From assembly GCA_030452365.1 (NCBI GenBank), contig JAKDMK010000152.1, forward strand, positions 1 to 6,259: a DNA stretch of 6,259 bases, in the 5' to 3' direction. The notes below the pieces were generated by a model. It saw only the letters and a program-made list of their open reading frames with translations. It searched no databases and had not been told where the DNA came from. The position numbers were made by a program, and so were the translations under genes. This document shows, piece after piece, positions 1 through 6,225 of the stretch. Position 1 is the stretch's first letter. Every line of letters begins with the position of its first letter. The stretch is from Nitrococcus sp. (GTDB lineage: Bacteria > Pseudomonadota > Gammaproteobacteria > Nitrococcales > Nitrococcaceae).

Positions 1-3
1 GAA

Positions 4-1323
4 ATGAAAACCGCCACGCAAACCGCCGAAGAACCGCCCGACACTGGGAGCTGTGAACCCGCCTCGTCTCCCGCTGTCGCCCATTCCCTCCGCCCCGCAC
101 CCGCCGCCAGTCCCCTGAAGCCGATCATCGCCAGGCACGATCGGTCGAAGTTTCGCGTCTCGGCTCGGAGCCGGGAATTCCAGGCAACGTTCTACCCGAA
201 CGCCACGGTCAACGATTGGAACGACTGGCGCTGGCAGAACCGTAACCGCATCCGCAATCTAACGGACCTCGAGCGCATGATCGTCCTCTCCGAGGATGAA
301 ACCGCGGCCATCAAACGTCACACAGGCGCGCTGCCGGTGGGCATTACGCCCTACTATGCAAGTCTCATCAGCCGCAACGATCCCACGCAGGGCATCCGGC
401 GCACCGTCGTGCCCGTGCTCGGCGAGTACGAGGTTTCCCGCGGCGAGAACGACGACCCACTCGGCGAGGATAGCCACAGCCCGGTGCCGGGCCTCGTGCA
501 CCGCTACCCCGACCGGGTGCTGCTCCTGGTCACCAATTTCTGCTCGGTCTACTGCCGCTACTGCACCCGCGCCCGCATGGTGGGATCGGTCGGCGAGCGC
601 AGCGTGAAGAAGACCGACATCGAGGTGGCGCTGGCCTATATCGAACAGACACCCGCAGTGCGCGACGTGCTGATCTCCGGCGGCGACCCGCTGTCCTTGG
701 ACGACGACCGCATCGACTACCTCTTGAGGCGCCTGCGTAAGATCCCGCATGTCGAATTCCTGCGCATCGGCAGCAAGCAGCCGGTGGTGCAGCCGATGCG
801 CGTCACGCCGCAGCTCGCGCGCATCCTGAAGCGCTACCATCCGCTCTGGATGAGCCTGCACTTCACCCATCCGGACGAGCTGACGCCGGAAGTCGCCGAT
901 GCCTGCGCTCGCCTCGCCGACGCTGGTTTACCGCTCGGCAGCCAGACGGTGCTGCTCAAGGGCGTAAACGATGACCTCGAGACGATGAGGCGTCTAATGC
1001 ACGGTCTGCTCAGGATCCGGGTAAAGCCGTACTATCTTTATCAGTGCGACCCGATCTCGGGCTCCGCGCACTTTCGTACGCCGGTCTCGAAAGGTGTCGA
1101 GCTGATCCGCGGCCTGCGCGGCCACACCACGGGCTATGCCGTCCCGACGTTTGTAGTCGATGCACCGGCCGGTGGCGGCAAGATCCCGATCGCGCCCGAG
1201 TACGTGGCCGGCTACGATGGCGACGACCTGCTGCTTTCGAGTTACGACGGCGGCATTTACCGCTACCCTGACCCGGAGCCCTCACTCGCGAATGCCGCCA
1301 CGGCGGCGGAGGCACGGCCATGA
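4..1323 (+). CDS. kamA: KamA-family radical SAM aminomutase, probable lysine 2,3-aminomutase
   Basis: Predicted to move the alpha-amino group of lysine (or a close relative) to the beta carbon, using a [4Fe-4S] cluster, SAM and PLP in the cytosol. The radical SAM motif CSVYCRYC gives C180, C184 and C187. Counting from it against the Clostridium lysine 2,3-aminomutase as I remember it, R171 and R189 match the PLP/substrate arginines, K393 in the GGGK motif matches the PLP lysine, and D349 (YQCD) and D386 (VVDAP) match the two aspartates that hold the substrate epsilon-amine. Glutamate aminomutases differ at those two positions. Residues 1-45 are a Pro/Ala/Ser-rich extension; family similarity becomes clear near NDWNDWRWQ (about residue 70). 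The C-terminal cysteine motif of the Clostridium enzyme is absent, and its C268 equivalent is Asp (D324), so the zinc site at the subunit interface is missing. The ATG lies 3 bases from the window edge, so an upstream start cannot be excluded. Its stop overlaps the next ATG. Confidence 0.93.
   Translation: MKTATQTAEEPPDTGSCEPASSPAVAHSLRPAPAASPLKPIIARHDRSKFRVSARSREFQATFYPNATVNDWNDWRWQNRNRIRNLTDLERMIVLSEDETAAIKRHTGALPVGITPYYASLISRNDPTQGIRRTVVPVLGEYEVSRGENDDPLGEDSHSPVPGLVHRYPDRVLLLVTNFCSVYCRYCTRARMVGSVGERSVKKTDIEVALAYIEQTPAVRDVLISGGDPLSLDDDRIDYLLRRLRKIPHVEFLRIGSKQPVVQPMRVTPQLARILKRYHPLWMSLHFTHPDELTPEVADACARLADAGLPLGSQTVLLKGVNDDLETMRRLMHGLLRIRVKPYYLYQCDPISGSAHFRTPVSKGVELIRGLRGHTTGYAVPTFVVDAPAGGGKIPIAPEYVAGYDGDDLLLSSYDGGIYRYPDPEPSLANAATAAEARP
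1308..1312 (+). promoter_or_regulatory. Shine-Dalgarno site GGAGG for the first ATP-grasp gene
   Basis: A full GGAGG lies inside the 3' end of the aminomutase gene, with 7 nt between it and the ATG at 1320. It supports that start over the in-frame ATG at 1350. Together with the ATGA overlap it points to translational coupling of the two genes. Confidence 0.7.
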
Positions 1324-2435
1324 AGCACGCAATCACGAAGCGCACGGCGATGCAGCGCCGGGCCGTGAATACCGGGGTAGTTCAACACCAGTTGCTAACG
1401 CGCGCCCCCCTGAGGCGCTCCCCGCTACGCGTCGGCATCACCTATGACCTGCGCGATGCGTGGCTCGCCGCCGGCTACAGCGAGCTTGAGACCGCCGAGC
1501 TCGACCGCGCCGAGACGATCGACGCGATCGCCGGCGCGCTCTCTGATCTCGGCTATGGCGTCGACCGGATTGGGCATGTGCGGCAGCTCGCCACACGGCT
1601 GGTCGGGGGTGATCGCTGGGATCTTGTGTTCAATATCTGCGAAGGCCTACACGGCTGGGGGCGCGAGGCACAGGTTCCGGCGCTGCTTGACGCTTACCAA
1701 ATCCCGTATGTCTTCTCAGATCCGCTGGTCTGCGCGCTCACGCTGCACAAAGGCATGACCAAGAACGTGGTGCGGGCGGCCGGGATCGCCACACCGGATT
1801 TTGCCGTGGTGCAGGATGCAGCCGCGGCGCGCAACGTGAAATTGCCCTTCCCGCTGTTCGCGAAGCCTGTCGCCGAGGGTACTGGCAAGGGTGTGACCAG
1901 CGCCTCTCGCGTCAATGACGCCACCGAGCTGCGAGCGGTTTGCCGCGAACTTCTGGCAACATACCGCCAGCCGGTCTTGGTCGAGCGCTTCTTGCCGGGG
2001 CGCGAGTTCACGATCGGCATTCTCGGCAGCGGGCGCAACGCGTCGGCCATCGCGACGATGGAGATCACGCTCCTCGCCGGTGCCGATCCGCACGTCTATT
2101 CTTACCGGAACAAGGAAAACTGCGAGGAGCTGGTGGAGTATCGACTGCTCGACGACGAGCGGCTGGCACGAAGAGTCGAAGCCTTGGCGCTGCGCGCGTT
2201 CCGCGTGCTCGGTTGCCGTGACGCCGGTCGCGTTGACGTGCGCCTCGATGAGCAGGGACGCCCGAACTTCATCGAAGTGAACCCACTCGCCGGCCTGCAT
2301 CCGCAACACTCCGACCTACCCATCATGGCCGCGAAAGTAGGGATGGATTACCTGATGCTGATCGGGCGCATCATGAGTTCGGCGCAGACCCGCTGCCGCG
2401 CCGCGCGTGTACCTGACCGGCCGCTCGCGGCATGA
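1320..2435 (+). CDS. ATP-grasp ligase of the D-alanine-D-alanine ligase superfamily (first of two)
   Basis: An ATP-dependent carboxylate-amine ligase that should form an acyl-phosphate and then an amide bond. The N-terminal domain (from about residue 36, RVGITYDLRDAWLA) includes VFNICEG (103-109). The ATP-grasp core has K182 and a Gly-rich loop (EGTGKG, 186-191), then LVERFLPGREF. The metal ligands D306, E319 and N321 have the same 13- and 2-residue spacing as D257, E270 and N272 of E. coli DdlB, and R304 matches DdlB R255. A DdlB-like HS(D)LP stretch follows. The N-terminus lacks the GG-S-E motif that carries the D-Ala-contacting Glu of true Ddl, so a housekeeping peptidoglycan role is unlikely. 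At 371 aa it is longer than Ddl (about 306), partly because of a basic, poorly conserved first 35 residues. The start is supported by GGAGG 7 nt upstream. Similar genes are often auto-annotated as D-Ala ligase; I infer a different substrate, perhaps the beta-amino acid made by the upstream enzyme. Confidence 0.88.
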   Translation: MKHAITKRTAMQRRAVNTGVVQHQLLTRAPLRRSPLRVGITYDLRDAWLAAGYSELETAELDRAETIDAIAGALSDLGYGVDRIGHVRQLATRLVGGDRWDLVFNICEGLHGWGREAQVPALLDAYQIPYVFSDPLVCALTLHKGMTKNVVRAAGIATPDFAVVQDAAAARNVKLPFPLFAKPVAEGTGKGVTSASRVNDATELRAVCRELLATYRQPVLVERFLPGREFTIGILGSGRNASAIATMEITLLAGADPHVYSYRNKENCEELVEYRLLDDERLARRVEALALRAFRVLGCRDAGRVDVRLDEQGRPNFIEVNPLAGLHPQHSDLPIMAAKVGMDYLMLIGRIMSSAQTRCRAARVPDRPLAA

Positions 2436-3541
2436 CGCCGGCGAGTTGTGACGATGCAGCAGTGCACATCGCGCGTAAAGTCCATATCGGCGGACCTGCC
2501 GCGCACTCTGCGCGCGCAAGCAGCTCTGGTGCCAAGACCATGATGCGAGACTCTGTCCTTATCATCCACGAAGAGCTCGCACCCGGGGCCCGTGCCGACG
2601 AGCTCGATGCGCTCGTGCAGGTACGGGAAGTCGCCGGGGCGTTGCAACGGCTGGGCGTTGCCGCGCCCGTGCAGGCGATCGGCCTCGATATCGACCGGGG
2701 GCTGGAAGCAGTGCGCCGCCAGCGCCCCACCTGTGTATTCAATCTCGTCGAATCGCTCGGCGGGCGCGGCGAGCTGATCGGGGCCGTGCCCAAGCTACTG
2801 GCGCAGGCCGGTATCCCGTTCACGGGCAGCGACGGTGAGACCCTGCACGTCACCTCGCACAAGATCGCGGCAAAACGCCGGATGATGGCGCACGGCATCG
2901 CCACGCCGGATTGGTTCACGGCCGCCGCGCGGCCCGGCGACGATTGCTGCCGCTGGATCGTGAAGTCACTTTGGGAGCACGCCTCGTTCGGGCTCGATGA
3001 TACTTCGGTCGTCCTCGGCCGCGCCGCGGCGCGCGCGACGATGGCGCAACGTACCCGTGAGTTCGGCGGGTTATGGTTCGCGGAGCGCTACCTGGAGGGC
3101 CGCGAGTTCAACGTGTCGCTGCTCGAGCAAGGGGGCTGTCCGCAGGTACTGCCGCTTGCGGAAATGACCTTCGCCGGCTACGCGCCCGGCAAGCCGAAAA
3201 TCGTCGGCTACGCCGCCAAATGGGACGAATCCGCCATCGAATACCGGGCGACGCAACGTGTCTACCCGCGCCTCGCCCCGCCGCTCGAGCAGGCGATCCG
3301 GCGCACGGCGCTAGAGTGCTGGAGTCTCTTCGGCCTGCACGGCTATACCCGCATCGACATCCGGCTGGACGAACAGGATCGGCCGCTGGTGCTGGAAGTG
3401 AACGCCAATCCCTGTCTTTCCCTGGACGCCGGTTTCGCGGCTGCGGCGGCCGAGGCCGGACTCTCATACGAGCGACTTATCGAACACATACTCAAGGCGG
3501 CTCTGCCGCAGGAAACCGGCCTACTCAAACACGCCGTCTAA
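2432..3541 (+). CDS. ATP-grasp ligase of the D-alanine-D-alanine ligase superfamily (second of two)
   Basis: A second amide-forming ATP-grasp enzyme, clearly divergent from its neighbour. Visible motifs are CVFNLVESLGGRGEL (the N-domain/hinge region), PFTGSD, HKIAAKRRMMAHGIATPDW, WIVKSLWEHAS in place of a classical Gly-rich loop, and WFAERYLEGREFNVSLL. The metal ligands D309, E322 and N324, with R307, are correctly spaced. After the EVNAN motif it reads PCLSLDAGF, not the DdlB HSLVP-like substrate segment kept in the first ligase, so the two enzymes probably bind different acceptors. The ATG at 2432 overlaps the previous stop (ATGA), but I see no good Shine-Dalgarno site. The first 36 residues are low-complexity and unlike the family, and two adjacent in-frame ATGs at 2540 and 2543 immediately precede the conserved MRDSVLIIHEEL, so the real protein may begin there (about 333 aa). 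It is the last gene of the first overlapping block. Substrate unknown; an amide- or peptide-forming role next to KamA is inference. Confidence 0.87.
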   Translation: MTPASCDDAAVHIARKVHIGGPAAHSARASSSGAKTMMRDSVLIIHEELAPGARADELDALVQVREVAGALQRLGVAAPVQAIGLDIDRGLEAVRRQRPTCVFNLVESLGGRGELIGAVPKLLAQAGIPFTGSDGETLHVTSHKIAAKRRMMAHGIATPDWFTAAARPGDDCCRWIVKSLWEHASFGLDDTSVVLGRAAARATMAQRTREFGGLWFAERYLEGREFNVSLLEQGGCPQVLPLAEMTFAGYAPGKPKIVGYAAKWDESAIEYRATQRVYPRLAPPLEQAIRRTALECWSLFGLHGYTRIDIRLDEQDRPLVLEVNANPCLSLDAGFAAAAAEAGLSYERLIEHILKAALPQETGLLKHAV

Positions 3542-3564
3542 CGCTGGCTCGGACTATCCCTGAA

Positions 3565-3598
3565 TCGCCGCGATTTCCTATTGCGCTATTCGCGGCGA
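3565..3598 (+). terminator. Hairpin downstream of the ATP-grasp genes, possible terminator
   Basis: TCGCCGCGA (3565-3573) and TCGCGGCGA (3590-3598) form a perfect 9-bp GC-rich stem with a 16-nt loop, 23 nt after the stop of the second ligase. No T-tract follows, so it is at best a weak intrinsic terminator or an mRNA-stabilising stem. The location suits transcript 3'-end processing. Confidence 0.35.
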
Positions 3599-3677
3599 GG
3601 GCGCCGCTGCTACAGGCTCTATATGTCGCAGGCAACAGTGCGTTGTCGGACAGGAACCAAGCACCTATGTAATTCAA

Positions 3678-3685
3678 GAGAATCT
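3678..3685 (+). repeat. Left target-site duplication of the MITE
   Basis: GAGAATCT abuts the left terminal inverted repeat and matches GGGAATCT at 3830-3837 in 7 of 8 bases. The single difference suggests some age since insertion. Confidence 0.6.
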
Positions 3686-3829
3686 GTAACTACTCACCCC
3701 CTTCTGCGCAGGATGACTTTCCCGTACTGTCATTCTGCGCGCAGCCGTCAGGCGGAGTCGCAGAACCTGGTCGCTGGAACCTGCGATTGCGCTTCGCTGC
3801 GCGCAGGATGACGAGGGGTGAGTAGTTAC
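3686..3829. mobile_element. 144-bp MITE-like element with IS66-type ends
   Basis: The ends are a perfect 15-bp inverted repeat, GTAACTACTCACCCC at 3686-3700 and its complement at 3815-3829. The 8 bases outside each end are GAGAATCT (3678-3685) and GGGAATCT (3830-3837), a 7-of-8 match that reads as a target-site duplication. From family knowledge, IS66-type insertion sequences have inverted repeats starting GTAA and make 8-bp duplications, so a non-autonomous IS66-like derivative is the best fit. It has no transposase capacity; its interior is palindromic repeats. The small reading frame crossing it (3581-3811) looks incidental. Confidence 0.75.
3701..3812. repeat. Three-copy palindromic repeat array inside the MITE
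   Basis: Box 1, CTGCGCAGGATGAC (3704-3717), and box 3, GCTGCGCGCAGGATGAC (3796-3812), are in the same orientation. Box 2, GTCATTCTGCGCGCAGC (3729-3745), is inverted. Boxes 2 and 3 are complementary in 16 of 17 positions and enclose a second inner pair, TCGCAG (3758-3763) with CTGCGA (3781-3786), giving a nested hairpin of about 84 nt. Boxes 1 and 2 can pair instead across an 11-nt loop, apart from a 2-nt indel and one mismatch. The pattern resembles the dispersed GTCATTCTG-type REP/BIME repeats of many bacterial genomes, which I recognise by pattern only. As RNA it could act as a structured spacer or terminator. Confidence 0.7.
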
Positions 3830-3837
3830 GGGAATCT
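3830..3837 (+). repeat. Right target-site duplication of the MITE
   Basis: GGGAATCT directly follows the right terminal inverted repeat and pairs with GAGAATCT at 3678-3685 (7 of 8 bases). The 8-bp length is that expected for IS66-type transposition. Confidence 0.6.
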
Positions 3838-3908
3838 TATATCTTCTGCACAAAAGGATCTTCTACGGGCGTGAACGCAATCATGAATAGTTTGGGCTAG
3901 GTGGCCGC

Positions 3909-5666
3909 GTGTTCCGCATCCACCGTATTTTCGACGCCACTACGCTCGGCAACCGGCAACGCCTGGCGCAGGTGCAGGCAATGCTCCGCGTCCAGTTCAC
4001 CGGAATTGCGGAAAAGGAGATCGGGCAGCTGCCGGCGCGGCTCGCCAATCCGCTGAAGTACCGCTTCCGCTCAATGCTGCTGGTTGCCGAGGACGGCGCG
4101 GAGAGGGTGCTTGGCTTTGCACTGCTCCTGCACGCGCCCGATCTCGACTTCTGCTATCTCGATTACATCTCCGCGGGCCGCGCGGAAACCGGCGGCGGCA
4201 TCGGCGGCGCGCTCTACCAACGGGTGCGCGAGCAAGCACTGCAACTCGATGTCGCCGGCTTGTTTTTTGAATGCCTGCCCGACGAGCCGGCGCTCTCACC
4301 CGATCCCACCGTGCGCAAGCAAAATGCCGCACGACTGAAGTTCTACGAGCGCTACGGTGCGCGCCCGGTCGCCAACACGGAATATGCCACGCCGCTAGAG
4401 CCCAGCGACACCGACCCGCCCTATCTCATGTTCGACAACCTGGGCCAGAACGAGCGGCCACTGTCGCGCAAGCAGGCTCAGGTTATCGCGCGCGCTATTC
4501 TGGAGCGCAAGTACGGACCGGTGTGTCCGCCGGAGTACGTCGACCGCGTCGTGCGATCGTTCCACGACGATCCCATCCTACTCCGGGAACCCCGCTACCT
4601 ACCTGCCGAGGTTGTTACGGCCCAACGCAAATCCGCCGTACACCGCATTGCGCTGATCGTCAACGAGGGCCACTCGATACACCACATCAAGGACCGCGGC
4701 TACGTGGAAGCACCGGTGCGCATCGCCTCGATCGTGAAGGAGCTCGCACGCACGGATTTCTTCGCCAAAACGGCCCCGCGGCACTACAGCCGTACTCACA
4801 TCGAAGCGGTGCACGAGCCCAGCTTTGTGCGCTATCTGCAAAAGGCCTGCGCCAACGTGCCCGCCGGCGAGTCGATCTACCCCTACGTCTTTCCGGTGCG
4901 CAACCGTGCACGGCTGCCCCGGGAGCTGCCGCTGCGTGCGGGCTATTACTGCATCGACACCTTCACGCCGCTGAACAAAAACGCCTGGCATGCGGCGCGC
5001 GGTGCAGTTGATTGCGCGCTTACCGGGGCGGACTGCCTGCTTAACGGCGCGCCCGCGGCTTATGCGCTCGTGCGCCCGCCGGGGCACCACGCGGAGCGCG
5101 AGGCATTCGGCGGCTTTTGCTATTTCAATTCCTCGAGCATTGCCGCGCATTACCTGAGCAACCACGCCCGCGTAGCCCTGCTCGACATCGACTATCACCA
5201 CGGCAACGGCTCGCAGGACATCTTCTGGCGGCGGCAAGACGTGCTGACGATCTCTCTGCACGGCCATCCACGCGACACCTACCCGTACTTCTCGGGCTTC
5301 GACGACGAGAAAGGCGAAGGACGTGGCCGGGGGTACAACGTCAACCTGCCGCTGCCGCAAGGCATCGACGGCGAGCGCTTCGGCAAGGAGCTTGCTAAAG
5401 CCCTCGACCGGATCGTGAAACACAAACCGGAGCTCCTGGTCGTGGCGCTGGGACTCGACACGGCAAAAGGCGACCCGACCGGCTCGTTCCAGCTGGCCAG
5501 CCGCGATTTTCGCGCCAATGGCCGCGCTATCGCCTCGCTCGGGCTGCCGACCTTGGTTGTGCAGGAAGGAGGCTACCGCACGCAGACACTCGGGGTGAAC
5601 GCGCGGCATTTCTTCACGGGGCTACGGGAAGGCCAGGCGAACGGCCGGCCCGCGCCGGTGCGCTGA
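3909..5666 (+). CDS. GNAT acetyltransferase-like / histone deacetylase-like (acetylpolyamine amidohydrolase type) fusion
   Basis: Residues 1 to about 180 form a GNAT-like domain: the beta-strand GFALLLHAP, LDYISAG, a Gly-rich acetyl-CoA loop (T94-GGGIGG-A101), FFECLP and the terminal NAARLKFYERYGARPV. A helical linker (about 180-235) leads to an HDAC-fold amidohydrolase (about 240-575) with VRPPGHHAE (catalytic H393, H394), LDIDYHHGNG (zinc ligands D428, H430), GLDTAKGDP (third ligand D517) and EGGY (Y556, transition-state tyrosine). All catalytic residues are present, so zinc-dependent deacetylation of an N-acetylated amine is likely. In the GNAT loop the usual first Arg/Gln is Thr, so its activity is less certain. 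The GTG start is forced: an in-frame TAG lies at 3888-3890 and no in-frame ATG occurs between. A weak AGGTGG at 3899-3904 sits 4 nt before it. It overlaps the next gene by one base (TGATG). Substrate unknown; the KamA/ATP-grasp context suggests a small amine, not histone. Confidence 0.9.
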   Translation: MFRIHRIFDATTLGNRQRLAQVQAMLRVQFTGIAEKEIGQLPARLANPLKYRFRSMLLVAEDGAERVLGFALLLHAPDLDFCYLDYISAGRAETGGGIGGALYQRVREQALQLDVAGLFFECLPDEPALSPDPTVRKQNAARLKFYERYGARPVANTEYATPLEPSDTDPPYLMFDNLGQNERPLSRKQAQVIARAILERKYGPVCPPEYVDRVVRSFHDDPILLREPRYLPAEVVTAQRKSAVHRIALIVNEGHSIHHIKDRGYVEAPVRIASIVKELARTDFFAKTAPRHYSRTHIEAVHEPSFVRYLQKACANVPAGESIYPYVFPVRNRARLPRELPLRAGYYCIDTFTPLNKNAWHAARGAVDCALTGADCLLNGAPAAYALVRPPGHHAEREAFGGFCYFNSSSIAAHYLSNHARVALLDIDYHHGNGSQDIFWRRQDVLTISLHGHPRDTYPYFSGFDDEKGEGRGRGYNVNLPLPQGIDGERFGKELAKALDRIVKHKPELLVVALGLDTAKGDPTGSFQLASRDFRANGRAIASLGLPTLVVQEGGYRTQTLGVNARHFFTGLREGQANGRPAPVR

Positions 5667-6142
5667 TGCAGTGGCGGTACTGCACACGGCCCGCCGACCG
5701 CGAGGCTGTGCGTACGCTCGTTACCGCGACCGGTTTCTTCTCGGCCGAAGAAGTGGAGATCGCGGTCGAGCTAGTCGACGACGCGTTGGCGCACGGTGAG
5801 AGTTCGGACTATCGCTGCGTCTTTGCCGACGCGCCGGGCGGAGCGCTCATAGGCTATGCCTGTTACGGGCCAATCGCGCCCGGCTCCTGCGAATTCGATT
5901 TGTACTGGATCGCGGTGGCGCCCGCTGGCCAGCGCCGCGGTATCGGGCGCGCGCTGTTGCGTGAAACCGAACGCCGCGCGCGCGCCGCGGGTGCCAAGAC
6001 CATGCTCATCGATACCGCCGGCCGAGCACAGTACGCCCCGACCCGCGCGTTCTACGAGCACATGGGCTACCGCGTCCATGAGGTGGCGGCGAATTTCTAC
6101 GCCGCCGACGACGACAAGGTGATCTACCGCAAGCGCATATGA
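5666..6142 (+). CDS. GNAT-family N-acetyltransferase
   Basis: A stand-alone 158-residue acetyl-CoA-dependent acetyltransferase, normal length for a single GNAT domain. Strand DLYWIAVAP leads to the acetyl-CoA pyrophosphate loop QRRGIG (Q89-G94), a textbook Q/R-x-x-G-x-G/A, followed by a helix ALLRETERRARAAG, the strand TMLIDTAG, and the late PTRAFYEHMGYRV helix. No signal peptide or membrane segment is visible, so it is cytosolic. The ATG overlaps the TGA of the deacetylase fusion (TGATG), so it is probably translated by reinitiation and the two proteins made together. It pairs an intact acetyltransferase with a deacetylase. By analogy with the lysine aminomutase plus beta-lysine acetyltransferase pair (AblA/AblB), it may acetylate a beta-lysine-containing amine, though it is too divergent to call ablB by eye. 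GNAT substrates cannot be read from sequence alone. Confidence 0.9.
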   Translation: MQWRYCTRPADREAVRTLVTATGFFSAEEVEIAVELVDDALAHGESSDYRCVFADAPGGALIGYACYGPIAPGSCEFDLYWIAVAPAGQRRGIGRALLRETERRARAAGAKTMLIDTAGRAQYAPTRAFYEHMGYRVHEVAANFYAADDDKVIYRKRI

Positions 6143-6155
6143 CTCGATCGATTCA
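6140..6155. repeat. Imperfect 16-bp palindrome over the stop codon of the GNAT gene
   Basis: TGACTCGATCGATTCA is self-complementary at 14 of 16 positions around TCGATCGA. It could be a binding site or a chance palindrome. No loop is available for a stable hairpin, so it is not a terminator. Confidence 0.25.
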
Positions 6156-6178
6156 GGGAGCAGCGGGGAGCAGCGGGG
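6156..6178 (+). repeat. 10-bp tandem repeat, 2.3 copies
   Basis: GGGAGCAGCG occurs at 6156-6165 and again at 6166-6175, followed by GGG. It sits between the GNAT stop and the REP-like stretch ahead of the transposase, at the probable left edge of a mobile repeat unit. Confidence 0.6.
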
Positions 6179-6200
6179 TCAGTTCTCGCATTGTAGCAAC
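6176..6200 (+). repeat. REP-like sequence ahead of the RAYT gene
   Basis: The stretch starting GGGGTCAG (6175-6182) and continuing TCTCGCATTG (6184-6193) resembles the short repeats I recall immediately upstream of RAYT genes in gamma- and betaproteobacteria. Only one copy is visible and the partner copy would lie beyond the window, so this rests on pattern memory and on position. Confidence 0.4.
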
Positions 6201-6219
6201 ACGTCGCATTGCGTATATT
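6191..6219 (+). promoter_or_regulatory. Candidate sigma70 promoter for the transposase gene
   Basis: TTGTAG (6191-6196, 3 of 6 to TTGACA) and TATATT (6214-6219, 5 of 6 to TATAAT) are separated by exactly 17 bp. Transcription would be expected to start around 6225-6227, essentially at the ATG (6226), which would give a leaderless mRNA. Consistent with this, no Shine-Dalgarno site precedes the ATG. Confidence 0.3.
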
Positions 6220-6225
6220 CGCCTC

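Larger units (their letters stand above)
3542..3908. other. 367-bp intergenic region between the ligase and deacetylase genes
   Basis: It holds a 9-bp hairpin just after the ligase stop (3565-3598) and a 144-bp MITE-like insertion (3686-3829 plus target duplications). I see no convincing tRNA, small RNA or sigma70 promoter in the remainder. A TATATC at 3838-3843 resembles a -10 box but has no matching -35. Removing the element and one target duplication would leave about 215 bp, so the two gene blocks were separated even before the insertion. Confidence 0.7.

Noticed and set aside
259..870. Minus-strand open frame of 203 codons
   Set aside because: It is antisense to the radical SAM core and its translation shows only His/Ala/Val-rich composition with no motif.
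1320..3541. The two ligases as housekeeping D-Ala-D-Ala ligase or vancomycin-resistance ligase
   Set aside because: The N-terminal Ddl signature is missing in both, they are adjacent and divergent, and no VanH/VanX-like or cell-wall gene is nearby.
3581..3811. Plus-strand 76-codon frame in the intergenic gap
   Set aside because: It crosses the left boundary of the MITE and ends in its palindromes, has no Shine-Dalgarno site, and its translation resembles no protein I know. It looks like chance.
3701..3812. Repeated boxes as a possible CRISPR array
   Set aside because: The boxes are short, in mixed orientation, unequally spaced and enclosed by transposon-like inverted ends. There are no regular spacers.
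3838..3843. TATATC as a -10 box for the deacetylase gene
   Set aside because: No -35-like hexamer occurs 16-18 bp upstream, where the MITE end reads GGGGTGAG. One partial match is not enough.
4599..5609. Long open frame (336 codons) on the minus strand
   Set aside because: It lies wholly antisense to the HDAC domain, whose catalytic motifs are all intact. Long antisense frames are expected in GC-rich genes, and the translation shows no recognisable domain.
3909..5666. The deacetylase as a true histone- or chromatin-directed enzyme
   Set aside because: The host looks bacterial and the neighbours are small-molecule enzymes. The HDAC fold is shared with acetylpolyamine amidohydrolases, which fit better.
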